Below are positions 25,533-33,451 of a stretch of 41,651 nucleotides of DNA, piece after piece. A model generated the notes under the pieces. It made no database searches and was not told where the DNA came from. It saw only the letters and a program-made list of their open reading frames with translations. Numbering within the stretch: position 1 is the first letter of the stretch; each line of letters opens with the position of its first letter. The DNA comes from JBLHKS01 sp047620505 (GTDB lineage Bacteria; Verrucomicrobiota; Verrucomicrobiia; Verrucomicrobiales; DEV007): assembly GCA_047620505.1 (NCBI GenBank), contig JBLHKS010000044.1:1-41651 (forward strand), in the 5' to 3' direction. Made by a program: the position numbers and the translations under genes.

Positions 25533-26798
25533 ATGAAAAACGTCCACACCCACTCGCCGAATCCGCTTGGGCGACGCACTTTCCTCCGCGCGGCAGGAGC
25601 GACGATTGCCTTGCCGATGCTCGAAGCGATGACGCCCGCGTTCGCCCGCGCTGCGGACACCGCCGAGGCCCCTCGCCGCATGGTCGCGATCCAAACCAAC
25701 CAAGGGATCATGCCGCAGTTCTTCTTTCCGGAAGCTACCGGTCGAGACTACAAACTAACGCCGTATCTGGAGCGAATCGCTGATCACCGCGAGAACATGA
25801 CGGTCTTCTCTGGCGTCAGTTTGCCCGGCGTTGACGGTGGTCACGCGGCCGATCGTTGTTTCCTGACAGGCACACCACACCCGGCACGCGGCGGGTTCCG
25901 AAACGGCGTGTCGCTCGATCAACTCGCTGCCGATTACGTTGGGAACAAAACGCGGTTTCCATCCCTCGTGTTGGCGATGACAAACGAGAACCGGACCCTG
26001 AGCTACACGCGAAGTGGAGCGCCGATCCCGGCCGAAAACAGTCCACGAAAGCTTTTCGAAAAGCTGTTTATTCAAGGTAAGCCCGAAGAGGTCGAATCTC
26101 GAGTCGAGTCGATTCGTCAGGGTCGCAGCATGCTCGATTTCGTCGGCGAACAATCCAAGCGACTCAACGGCAAGCTGTCGAAAAGCGATCAAGATCGGAT
26201 GGATCAGTATTTCACGTCGGTGCGCGAGTTGGAGAAGCGGATGCACAGCGCCCAGGAATGGGAGTACCGGCCGAAGCCGAAGATCGATGCCGAGCCGCCA
26301 CAGGACAACACCGACCGCGCGCAATTCGTCCCGCGGACGCGGCTGATGTTCGACGTCATGAAGCTCGCGCTGGAGACCGATTCGACCCGGATTATTTCGC
26401 TCTTCATCGACACGACGCAGATTCACAATCTGACTCACCATGGCGGTCGCGACGAAGCCGTTGCAGAGCTTCGTGGTCACGAAACGGCGCAATTTGATGC
26501 GCTGAATGGGTTCCTGACCGACCTCTCAACTGCGAACGAAAGCGGCCAGCAGCTGCTGGATCGGACGATGGTGCTTTACGGGACTTGCATGGGCAGCGCC
26601 AACTCGCATTCGAACGTCAACCTGCCTGTTTTGCTCGCGGGCGGCGGCTTCAAACACGGCCAGCATCTGGGTTTCGATACGAAGAACAATTACGCGCTGT
26701 CTAACCTTTATCTTTCGATGCTCCATCGCCTGTCGATAGAAGCCGATTCGTTTTCGACCTCCGACGGCACGTTCCGAGGCTTGGAGATGACCGTTTGA
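25533..26798 (+). CDS. DUF1552 domain protein, Tat-exported
   Basis: The 421-residue protein has a twin-arginine signal (LGRRTFLRAAGATIALPMLEAM) and then DUF1552 features: RRMVAIQTNQGIMPQFFFPE, LTPYLERIADHRENMTVFSG, GHAADRCFLTG, SLDQLAADYVGNKTRFPSLVL, RSMLDFVGEQSKRL, RMDQYFTSVRELEKRM and NLTHHG. The family is common in Planctomycetes and Verrucomicrobia, where it pairs with DUF1592 proteins as here. It has the same phosphatase/sulfatase-like core as DUF1501, but no activity is known. The ATG at 25533 is 14 bases after the preceding stop; the frame is open further left, but that would overlap the HMA-like gene and displace the Tat signal. Confidence 0.9.
   Translation: MKNVHTHSPNPLGRRTFLRAAGATIALPMLEAMTPAFARAADTAEAPRRMVAIQTNQGIMPQFFFPEATGRDYKLTPYLERIADHRENMTVFSGVSLPGVDGGHAADRCFLTGTPHPARGGFRNGVSLDQLAADYVGNKTRFPSLVLAMTNENRTLSYTRSGAPIPAENSPRKLFEKLFIQGKPEEVESRVESIRQGRSMLDFVGEQSKRLNGKLSKSDQDRMDQYFTSVRELEKRMHSAQEWEYRPKPKIDAEPPQDNTDRAQFVPRTRLMFDVMKLALETDSTRIISLFIDTTQIHNLTHHGGRDEAVAELRGHETAQFDALNGFLTDLSTANESGQQLLDRTMVLYGTCMGSANSHSNVNLPVLLAGGGFKHGQHLGFDTKNNYALSNLYLSMLHRLSIEADSFSTSDGTFRGLEMTV
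26547..26558. repeat. Iterated palindrome, perfect 12-mer
   Basis: Extends to CCAGCAGCTGCTGG (26546-26559). In the first DUF1552 gene, read as Gln-Gln-Leu-Leu (SGQQLLDR). Confidence 0.9.
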
Positions 26799-26846
26799 CG
26801 GCTTCCCTCGAACCATCTTGACTCTTTGAAATCCAAAAACCCTGCA

Positions 26847-27416
26847 ATGAAAAAACTATCCTGCATTCTCGCAATCACAATCGGCCTTTGCTTTCAAGCC
26901 AACGCCGATCCCGCCCCAACCACGTTAAAAGTCGGAGACGACGCTCCTGAGTTCAAAATCAAGGACTCGAACGGCAAAGAAGTGAATCTGTCCGACCTAA
27001 CCAAGGAAGGGCCGGTTCTCGTCCGTCTCACTTGCGGCTGTCTTGGCTGCGATCTTGAACTCCCCTATTTTGCCGCGCTTCACGACGCTTACGAAGGGCA
27101 GGGACTTACGAGTCTTGCGGTCTTCGCTGAGCCGGACGCGAAGTTCGCAAAATACGCGGAAACCAGAGAGCTGAACATGCGCTACGCGTTGGATGCGAAG
27201 AAGGAAAGTTGGAACGTGTTCGGCACGAAAACGATGCCGAGCAATTTCTTGATCGCCAAAGGAGGCAAGATCGTCGCCGTGACCAAAGGATGTAACCCGG
27301 AAGGGCTGAAGGCAATGGCGTTGGGAGCCGAAGCAGCGAAGTTGGTGGCAGCTGACGAAGTTGATCTGGCCAAAGACGTGACCCCACGCGAGAACGCCAA
27401 GAAGCCTAAAAGCTGA
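26847..27416 (+). CDS. Exported peroxiredoxin/redoxin-like protein
   Basis: The protein has 189 residues. A signal peptide (KKLSCILAITIGLCFQANA) precedes an AhpC/TSA-type thioredoxin fold: LKVGDDAPEFKIKDSNGKEVNLSDL, GPVLVRLTCGCLGCDLELPYFAAL, LTSLAVFAEPDAKFAKYAE, and NVFGTKTMPSNFLIAKGGKIVAV with the cis-Pro. The active-site area is C63-G-C65-L-G-C68, with three cysteines instead of the usual one or two. It may reduce disulfides or peroxides in the periplasm and so assist CxxCH heme attachment by its operon neighbours. The ATG at 26847 is chosen over a TTG 21 bases upstream. It ends 15 bases before a stem-loop. Confidence 0.78.
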   Translation: MKKLSCILAITIGLCFQANADPAPTTLKVGDDAPEFKIKDSNGKEVNLSDLTKEGPVLVRLTCGCLGCDLELPYFAALHDAYEGQGLTSLAVFAEPDAKFAKYAETRELNMRYALDAKKESWNVFGTKTMPSNFLIAKGGKIVAVTKGCNPEGLKAMALGAEAAKLVAADEVDLAKDVTPRENAKKPKS

Positions 27417-27431
27417 AGCTTTTTATCTTTC

Positions 27432-27470
27432 CCGAGATTTGGGTTCAGCTCTGTTGGACCCAAATCTCGG
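27432..27470. terminator. Stem-loop between convergent genes
   Basis: A perfect 13-bp inverted repeat pairs CCGAGATTTGGGT (27432-27444) with ACCCAAATCTCGG (27458-27470) around a 13-nt loop. It sits between two gene ends that face each other, so it probably ends both transcripts. Neither side has a long U-run. Confidence 0.6.
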
Positions 27471-27474
27471 ATGC

Positions 27475-28428
27475 TCATTTCGGGGGCGGCAATGTTTCGA
27501 GTAATCCGATCACTGCCCAGGAAGTTCCCCAGAATTTTGAGACCCTTGTCGTTTCATCGCGATCCTTGGTCCCTTTCGTTTCCCAATGGCCTTCAGCCGC
27601 CTGAGTTCTGATCAGAAACTCCTGGGCTCGGCGAACCACCTCAAGGTGATCCTTGCCGTTACCCGAGCGGCCGAGCGCAATCAGAGCCTGTCCAGTGCCT
27701 GAAGGATCACTCGGTTCGCCCGCTTTCCAACTCCACCCGCCGTCTTCGTTCTGACGCTTCAGAAAATTGGCGAGTGTGTTAGGATTTTCGGGCCGCAGCA
27801 GCAAGTTCAGCATCTGCCACTCACTGGTCACCGAGGGAACATTCTCTTTCCAAGTTTGAGTTGGCTTAGCGAGACTGTTTCCGCTGCTTTTCAGAGCGAG
27901 TTCGGCCCACTGATTGGACGCCCACTGCGTTTCAATTTCCGGACGATCCTGCCGGGGCAACTGACCGCCCGGTTTCCAGTTTCCGTCTTCGCCCTGATTT
28001 GAAACGACAATTTCTCTTAGCGACTCGAGCACCTGTTCAGAAGCCTTGCTCGCAGACGGAGACACGAGGAATTGACTAACGCCTTCAACGTTTCGATCTC
28101 CGTTAACTTCGCCAGGTTTGGGCTGGTTGTCAGGGTTCTTTGGATTTGGTTTGATCTCTTCGAGAAACGAATTCCACATCCGTTCGCGTTGCTCATCGAG
28201 AACTTCCGAATCCACCGAAAACCCGGCCGCAAGCGCGAGATCTTTGGCCCAGACGAGAAATGATGTGTGGTGGCAGGACACGCATTTCTTGTTCTCGATC
28301 CACCACACGCCTTCCTTCTCAAGGTAGGGAAGGGCTTTATCGATAGCCGCAGAAATAGGGTCGTTAGGCGAGTCAGCCGCAGTTGCGATTCCTGCGCACA
28401 GGACCAGAGCCATCAGAATCGGTTTCAC
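27475..28428 (-). CDS. Alpha/alpha-toroid (prenyltransferase/squalene cyclase repeat) protein with a CxxCH motif
   Basis: The 317-residue protein has a signal peptide (ILMALVLCAGIATAA), an early heme motif C49-V-S-C-H53-H, and repeated Gln/Gly-Trp segments of the terpene-cyclase/prenyltransferase toroid type (NQGEDGNWKPGGQ, ASNQWAELAL, RQNEDGGWSWKAGEPSDPSGTGQALIAL, AAEGHWETKG, FWGTSWAVIGLL). It lacks the acidic catalytic motif of true squalene cyclases, so a binding or scaffold role is more likely. A single heme may attach near the N-terminus. It follows the DUF1552 gene in the same direction after a 119-base gap holding a palindrome copy. Confidence 0.72.
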   Translation of the reverse strand: MKPILMALVLCAGIATAADSPNDPISAAIDKALPYLEKEGVWWIENKKCVSCHHTSFLVWAKDLALAAGFSVDSEVLDEQRERMWNSFLEEIKPNPKNPDNQPKPGEVNGDRNVEGVSQFLVSPSASKASEQVLESLREIVVSNQGEDGNWKPGGQLPRQDRPEIETQWASNQWAELALKSSGNSLAKPTQTWKENVPSVTSEWQMLNLLLRPENPNTLANFLKRQNEDGGWSWKAGEPSDPSGTGQALIALGRSGNGKDHLEVVRRAQEFLIRTQAAEGHWETKGTKDRDETTRVSKFWGTSWAVIGLLETLPPPK

Positions 28429-28484
28429 GGGAAAAACTACTCGTTGCGCCGCTACGAGCCAAGATGTTTATCGCCGCGACTCGT

Positions 28485-28496
28485 CAGCAGCTGCTG
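28485..28496. repeat. Iterated palindrome, perfect 12-mer, intergenic
   Basis: Extends to TCAGCAGCTGCTGA (28484-28497), between the DUF1552 stop and the toroid-gene start. Outer arms TCGCCG (28471-28476) and CGGCGA (28508-28513) also pair around it. Confidence 0.9.
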
Positions 28497-28547
28497 AGTC
28501 AATTGCTCGGCGATCCTGCCGACGAAGTTCCCGATCACGGGCGCTTT

Positions 28548-29936
28548 TTAAATTTCAGAAAGCGTCCCGGTGCTGTCCGCAAATCTCGCCGTCTCCAAGC
28601 CCATCTTCTGAAGCATCGTCAGGTAGAGATTCGATAGAGGCAGCTCTTCGTAGTCCATCGCGGTTTTGAACCCGCCGTCGTTCTGAGGAATTACCCTCGG
28701 TGGCTTCTCGCCATAACGCAGGAACTGACCGTGCTGAAAACCGAAGTTTTTGGCTCCTGTCAGGATCAAGGGATAGTTCCGCGACAGGTGGAATCCGCTG
28801 GAAGCAGAACCATAAAACAGAAGTGTGTTGTCGAGCATCGAGCCCGCGCCTTCCGGGGTGTTTTTCAGGCGCTCGGCGAAGTAAACGTATTGCTCGTTCA
28901 GAAACTGAATGTACCGACCGAAGTTCGCCCAACCGCCGGGTTCCTTCGTCTTGTGCGAAAGTTCGTGAGCCTGCTTCTGGCCAACTGATTTGGCGAGGTT
29001 GTTGCTGATGCCTTTGTTGCCTTCCTGTCCGATTTGATACGTTGCGACGCGGGTCGAATCGGTTCGGAACGCGAGGAAAATCAGATCGTACATCGCGCGG
29101 AGATACTCCTTCGGCATGTCCGGCGTGGCTTCCAGATTCAGTCCGGTCGAATCGACTTCGGGGCGCTCGATGCTAAGCCATTGACGGGCTTTTTCGACGC
29201 GGAGTTCGGTTTCTCGAACGGATTGCAGATAGTCTTCGAGAGTCTTTTGATCGTGCAATGAGAGATTGCGCTGGAGCGAACGAGCGTCCTCCATCAGCGT
29301 GTCCAGCGCGCTGCTGCTCATGGCAAGTTTCCGAGCCTCGTCATCGCCGCCAGCGACGAACAGCTTATCAAAAACCTGCTTTGGGCGATGCTCGGCGGGC
29401 ATGTGCCGACCGTTTTGATCGAACGACATCGTTGTGGATCCGCGAGGCCCGCCGGTACCGCCATCGGTCGACATGATCAACGAAGCGAAACGCGTATCAC
29501 CCCCAACTTCAGCCGCGAAAACCTGATCCAGCGAAATGGAGTTTTTGTATTCGCCGTAGGGTTGTCCCGAAACCGTGGTGACGGCACCGGTCAGAAATTG
29601 GTCAGCGTTGGAGTGGCCGTGAACCCCACGCGCCCCCGGATGCGAAAGCCCGCCAAGAATCGTAACGTCGCTGCGCAGAGATTCCAGCGGCTTGAGACAA
29701 TTCGTAAACTGAAAATCGCGACCCGCCTTTTGCGGAAACCAGCTCCAGTCGGCGTGAGCCGGATCTGCCTCGGGCGGCATCGGAACTCCGTCAGGAAGAT
29801 AGAAACAGGCAAGGCGCTTCTTGTTCGGCTCCGGCGCGGAAGCGGCGAACGTCTCAAACCACGGAAGGGCGAGGCCGATGCCGGCTCCGCGAAGAAATTT
29901 CCGGCGATCAATGGATGAGAATTTGGTAGCGGTCAT
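28548..29936 (-). CDS. DUF1552 domain protein, Tat-exported (second copy)
   Basis: The 462-residue protein starts with a twin-arginine signal (IDRRKFLRGAGIGLALPWFETF). Family features are KKRLACFYLPDGVPMPPEADP, LKPLESLRSDVTILGGLSHPG, GHSNADQFLTGAV, SISLDQVFAAEVGGDTRFASL, ALDTLMEDARSLQRNLSLHD, LEDYLQSVRETELRV, and a C-terminal NTLLFYGSASSGFHLSRNYP. It is only distantly similar to the copy at 25533, so this is not a recent duplication. It is the partner of the DUF1592 gene just upstream, whose stop it almost touches. An ATG at 29981 abuts that stop exactly, but the ATG at 29936 gives a cleaner Tat signal. Confidence 0.9.
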   Translation of the reverse strand: MTATKFSSIDRRKFLRGAGIGLALPWFETFAASAPEPNKKRLACFYLPDGVPMPPEADPAHADWSWFPQKAGRDFQFTNCLKPLESLRSDVTILGGLSHPGARGVHGHSNADQFLTGAVTTVSGQPYGEYKNSISLDQVFAAEVGGDTRFASLIMSTDGGTGGPRGSTTMSFDQNGRHMPAEHRPKQVFDKLFVAGGDDEARKLAMSSSALDTLMEDARSLQRNLSLHDQKTLEDYLQSVRETELRVEKARQWLSIERPEVDSTGLNLEATPDMPKEYLRAMYDLIFLAFRTDSTRVATYQIGQEGNKGISNNLAKSVGQKQAHELSHKTKEPGGWANFGRYIQFLNEQYVYFAERLKNTPEGAGSMLDNTLLFYGSASSGFHLSRNYPLILTGAKNFGFQHGQFLRYGEKPPRVIPQNDGGFKTAMDYEELPLSNLYLTMLQKMGLETARFADSTGTLSEI

Positions 29937-29981
29937 CACGATTGGGTTGGGCAATTTGAAGCGGCAAAGCGCGACGTGCAT

Positions 29982-32912
29982 TCATTTTTTGATGCGAGAA
30001 AATGGCTCACTCAGGATCACCTCGCGCATGATCGCCTTGAACCGGAAGTTTTCGGCCTCGGTCTTTTCGACGATGCTGTCGACGACGAGCGAATCAGCCG
30101 CGCTTAGTTCTCTCGCGAGCGCGAATCGAAGCAGATGCGCCGTCAGCGCTTTGGCGAAGCGGCGGTCCTCTTTCACTAGCGCGGCCTTGAAATCCACGAC
30201 GCTGGCAAACTCATACTTCTTCAAGAGAACTCCGGCCATATCGACCTCGCGACCGTTATCGTAGCGGTCCCGCCAACGGCCGGTGATGTCGAAATTCTCC
30301 AGCGCAAATCCAAGTGGATCCAGCCGCGCGTGGCAGCCAGCGCAGTCCGGATTCTCACGATGCCTGGCAAACTGTTCGCGGATCGTGAGATGGCCGGCTC
30401 CTTCGTCTTCGTCCAGAGGCGGGACATCATTCGGGGGCGGTGGCGGCGGGTCGTTGAAGATCACTTCGATCATCCACGCGCCTCGTGCGATCGGATGCGT
30501 TCGACCCGGGCCAGAGGTCATCGTCGCGAGTGCGGCGTTCGTGATGATTCCGCCATAACGCGGGTCGTCAGCAGGGACACGTCTGAATGCGAAGTTGTTG
30601 ATTTTGGCGCGGATCTGCTGCTCGAATCGGTTCACGGCTTCTTGCTTCGCCTTGCCGAGTTCAAGGTTAGGAGGAACCCGTTTCAGGGCGGCGCGCGAAT
30701 CAGCGATCGCCTGTTTCAGCACTTCGTGTTTCGCCTGTTGCTCGGTGGTCATCGCAGCGATGACTTCCTTGTTAGGGACGTAAAAATTATTGCCGGTAGA
30801 TGCCTGCCCAACTTCATCAGTCGTAAGCGCGCGATCATAGAGGCGAGCGCGATCGATACTGACTTCGAGGAATCTGTTCCCTCCCGGAGGCAGGTGGCGC
30901 AGGCCGAAAAGGATCGTCGCTTTGCCCTTTTGAAAAACGGCCGAGCCCTTTTGGTAGGACTCGCCATAGGCCTCTCCATTCCGGTAAAGCCGCGTCGTCC
31001 CGTCCTCTTCATAAACCATCACCAAATGGATCAACTCATCGATCGCTTCTTCCGGCGTCGAGCTGGGAAAATCCTCGGTCCGCTGAAAACCATTGCTACC
31101 CGAGATCCAGTGTTGCGGCTTCCGTTCGCCAAGGACGATGGTGTCGAATTTGCCTTCCTGAACGCCCATGAGCCCGCCTCCTCGCTGATCCAATCGCGGT
31201 AATCGAAACCAGATTTCGAACGTTTTCGCTTTGAGATCGATCGGCAGCTGCTGGCTCTGAAGAAAGGATTTTTTGAGGACGACACTCCCTTTTTCAAATG
31301 TGATATCGCCTTTCGCGGTCAGGTGGAGTGAGCCGACCGAGTCCTCAAGATTGTCGTCGAATTCCCAAGCGGCGACCGGCTTCAAGTCGACTGGTTCCTC
31401 AGATCCGTCCTTTCGATTTGCGAGCAAGCGAGTCCGGATTGGATCGACCAGAGTCGACAGATCCGCGCGGACTGTGTCAATTTCTATCGTTAGCTTCGCT
31501 CTCTCATCGTCTTTCGCTTGGTTCTCGCGAGCAAGCTGCTCTGCGTCGAACTTTGGCGGCTTGAGGTCCGTGTTGTACCAAGTCTGGAGAAACTCGCTTC
31601 GATAGCCGAAATCCGGCGCGATGAGATCAATAACAGGGCGGTTCTCGACGAACACGGCGTCGAAGAGCAAGAGCGGCTCGAGGATCATTTGCGTGCTCGC
31701 GGGTTTCCGCGGGTCGACATTGAAGAGAAGCGCTTTTCTGGGATCCGGCGTCGCGGCAAGCGCGTTTTCGAGCTGCATCCATTGGGCGGGAAACGTATCG
31801 AGAAACCGTTCGACCTTTGGGTCTGCCAGCATGCGGTCGATGGTTTGGTTCAGCGCCTCCGGGTTTGCGAGCTCGCCGGATTCCGCTAACCGGAGAAGCT
31901 CCGCATCAGGGCTGCTGCCCCAGATGAAATAGGACAGTCTTGATGCCAACTCGTATTGATCGTTCTCGCCCGGATGCCGATACAGAAACATCGGCGAAGA
32001 CAGAATCGCAGCCGCGCCTTTCTTCATGCTTTCGGTGAACGACGACCCGTTCTCGATTTTCTCGGCAACATAAGCCGCGTATCGATCGAGCGTCGCCGGC
32101 TCAACCGGGCCGCGAAACGCCTGAGTCATGAACGGCTCCAGCCGCTGCCGAACTTCCGCCTCCAGATCGCTCAAAGCCGCTGGTTCGGCGAAAAACTCGT
32201 TCCAGATCCCGACCGTTTTTTCGTTGAAATCCGGGCTCTCAAGAATCGAAACGCTCAAGGTCAGAAACGAATCGAGCAGCAGTGGTGACAAGGTTAGTTG
32301 ATTCGCCTGATTGTCGAAGCCATGGGCCGCGCGCAGATCTTTTGGGAACGCTTCGACATCCGTCAGGCCGGGCGCTGGATCGAGTGACTCGCAGGAAACC
32401 TGAACGGTATCGGGCAGCTTGTCCGCGGCGCGCAGCAGATAATTGTTGCGGCGAGTCATGAGTTTTTCCGGCAAAGCGAACACGTCACGATTCAGCTGGA
32501 AAAGATCCCTGACCGAGTTGTTGTACTGAAATCGGTTCAATCGCCGAAGCGGAAGTTCGGCAACCGCGGGGTCGTTCGCCGCGGATTCCCGAAGCATGTC
32601 CTTCAACGTCGCCAGCAGCTTGATGCGAGTTTGCTCGTCGAGTTCCGGCTCATCTTCTGGCGGCATGTCGAAGCCGTCGACGGCCTCGATTACCTCTTTG
32701 ATAAGATCAGGCTTCGCCAGCAGCTGCTGAGCCGTGCTCAGCTCCTTGAGATTGATTTTGCCCTTCAACTTCTCGCCGCCATGGCAGCGAACGCAGTTCT
32801 CCGCAAAGAGCGGTTTCAGGAAGGCATCGAAGCTTTCCTCAGCAACTGCGGCGGCAGTGAAGAGGGAGAGCGAAAACGAAAGGATGAGCTTGAGGTTGGG
32901 ACGCGTGAGCAT
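29982..32912 (-). CDS. DUF1592-family cytochrome-like protein with inserted LamG domain
   Basis: The exported protein has 976 residues: signal peptide (LKLILSFSLSLFTAAAVA), N-terminal heme motif CVRCHGGEKLKGKINL, DUF1587 (LRRLNRFQYNNSVRDLFQLN), DUF1595 (FMTQAFRGPVEPATLDRY) and DUF1592 (LASRLSYFIWGSSPDAELL, RFLDTFPAQWMQLE). About 200 extra residues then form a LamG/concanavalin-like beta-sandwich (VAAWEFDDNLEDSVGSLHL, AKTFEIWFRLPR, YRNGEAYG, DRARLYDRALTTDEV), flanked by charged helices that may be coiled coils. DUF1588 (GRTHPIARGAWMIEVIFNDP, CAGCHARLDPLGFALENFD) and DUF1585 follow. The sandwich may bind a carbohydrate. It starts the leftward operon that continues with DUF1552. Two palindrome-like sites lie inside (32718, perfect; 31242, variant). 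Confidence 0.87.
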   Translation of the reverse strand: MLTRPNLKLILSFSLSLFTAAAVAEESFDAFLKPLFAENCVRCHGGEKLKGKINLKELSTAQQLLAKPDLIKEVIEAVDGFDMPPEDEPELDEQTRIKLLATLKDMLRESAANDPAVAELPLRRLNRFQYNNSVRDLFQLNRDVFALPEKLMTRRNNYLLRAADKLPDTVQVSCESLDPAPGLTDVEAFPKDLRAAHGFDNQANQLTLSPLLLDSFLTLSVSILESPDFNEKTVGIWNEFFAEPAALSDLEAEVRQRLEPFMTQAFRGPVEPATLDRYAAYVAEKIENGSSFTESMKKGAAAILSSPMFLYRHPGENDQYELASRLSYFIWGSSPDAELLRLAESGELANPEALNQTIDRMLADPKVERFLDTFPAQWMQLENALAATPDPRKALLFNVDPRKPASTQMILEPLLLFDAVFVENRPVIDLIAPDFGYRSEFLQTWYNTDLKPPKFDAEQLARENQAKDDERAKLTIEIDTVRADLSTLVDPIRTRLLANRKDGSEEPVDLKPVAAWEFDDNLEDSVGSLHLTAKGDITFEKGSVVLKKSFLQSQQLPIDLKAKTFEIWFRLPRLDQRGGGLMGVQEGKFDTIVLGERKPQHWISGSNGFQRTEDFPSSTPEEAIDELIHLVMVYEEDGTTRLYRNGEAYGESYQKGSAVFQKGKATILFGLRHLPPGGNRFLEVSIDRARLYDRALTTDEVGQASTGNNFYVPNKEVIAAMTTEQQAKHEVLKQAIADSRAALKRVPPNLELGKAKQEAVNRFEQQIRAKINNFAFRRVPADDPRYGGIITNAALATMTSGPGRTHPIARGAWMIEVIFNDPPPPPPNDVPPLDEDEGAGHLTIREQFARHRENPDCAGCHARLDPLGFALENFDITGRWRDRYDNGREVDMAGVLLKKYEFASVVDFKAALVKEDRRFAKALTAHLLRFALARELSAADSLVVDSIVEKTEAENFRFKAIMREVILSEPFSRIKK
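32718..32729. repeat. Iterated palindrome, perfect 12-mer
   Basis: Flanked C/A, in the DUF1592/LamG gene, read as Gln-Gln-Leu-Leu (TAQQLLAK). Confidence 0.9.
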
Positions 32913-33119
32913 GGTCAACAGAGATGGAGACGAGTTCTCAAAATATGATTCCGAATTGAGCAATTGTCAGGATGGAAGCGCCGTCCTTGATAACGTCTGC
33001 GTCGAAGAAGATGCGCAGGAGTGCGGTGGAGGACATGGCGACTTCTGAGGTAAGCCTGAAAAGGTTCGCCGGACAAATCGTTTGAGCGCGGGGGCCGATC
33101 GAGGGTAAGGAGAGGCCGC

Positions 33120-33446
33120 ATGAGCGATCCCGCGCCATCAAAGAAAAGCGGCTGCCCATTGTGGCTGGCGGTTCCCAGCAGCTTGATCGCGTTTCTGATC
33201 TGGGGAGGGCTTAGTTTGAAGTGGATCGTCGGCGCGCTGATGACGGGCGAGATCGGCGTCTCCGCGTATCGGCGGAATCGCGTTGATCCGAGCCAGAGTC
33301 AGCAGTCATGGGAGGAGACGCCAGTGCTTTTCGTCTGGTCGCTGACGCTGTTTTTGATCCAGGCGGTGATCGCCTTCGGCCTGGCGTTTCTGGTGATTCG
33401 GCTCTCGATCAGGCTTAGAAAAGAACGAAAGCCAACCTCCGACTGA
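33120..33446 (+). CDS. Small protein with two membrane helices, unknown function
   Basis: The 108-residue protein has a cytoplasmic-type start (SDPAPSKKSGCPLW), a first helix at about 15-40 (LAVPSSLIAFLIWGGLSLKWIVGAL), a soluble loop of about 30 residues (YRRNRVDPSQSQQSWEETP), a second helix at about 70-93 (FVWSLTLFLIQAVIAFGLAFLV) and a basic tail. It has a good ribosome binding site, TAAGGAGA at 33106-33113, 6 bases before the ATG. I recognise no family. It is transcribed alone, divergent from the DUF1592/LamG operon, and its stop is 5 bases from the convergent DUF1501 stop. Confidence 0.6.
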   Translation: MSDPAPSKKSGCPLWLAVPSSLIAFLIWGGLSLKWIVGALMTGEIGVSAYRRNRVDPSQSQQSWEETPVLFVWSLTLFLIQAVIAFGLAFLVIRLSIRLRKERKPTSD

Positions 33447-33451
33447 TCAGC

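Noticed and set aside
27386..27398. GCGAGAACG resembling part of the hairpin repeat unit
   Set aside because: Only about 9 bases match and the flanking GC arms are missing; a chance match in the peroxiredoxin gene.
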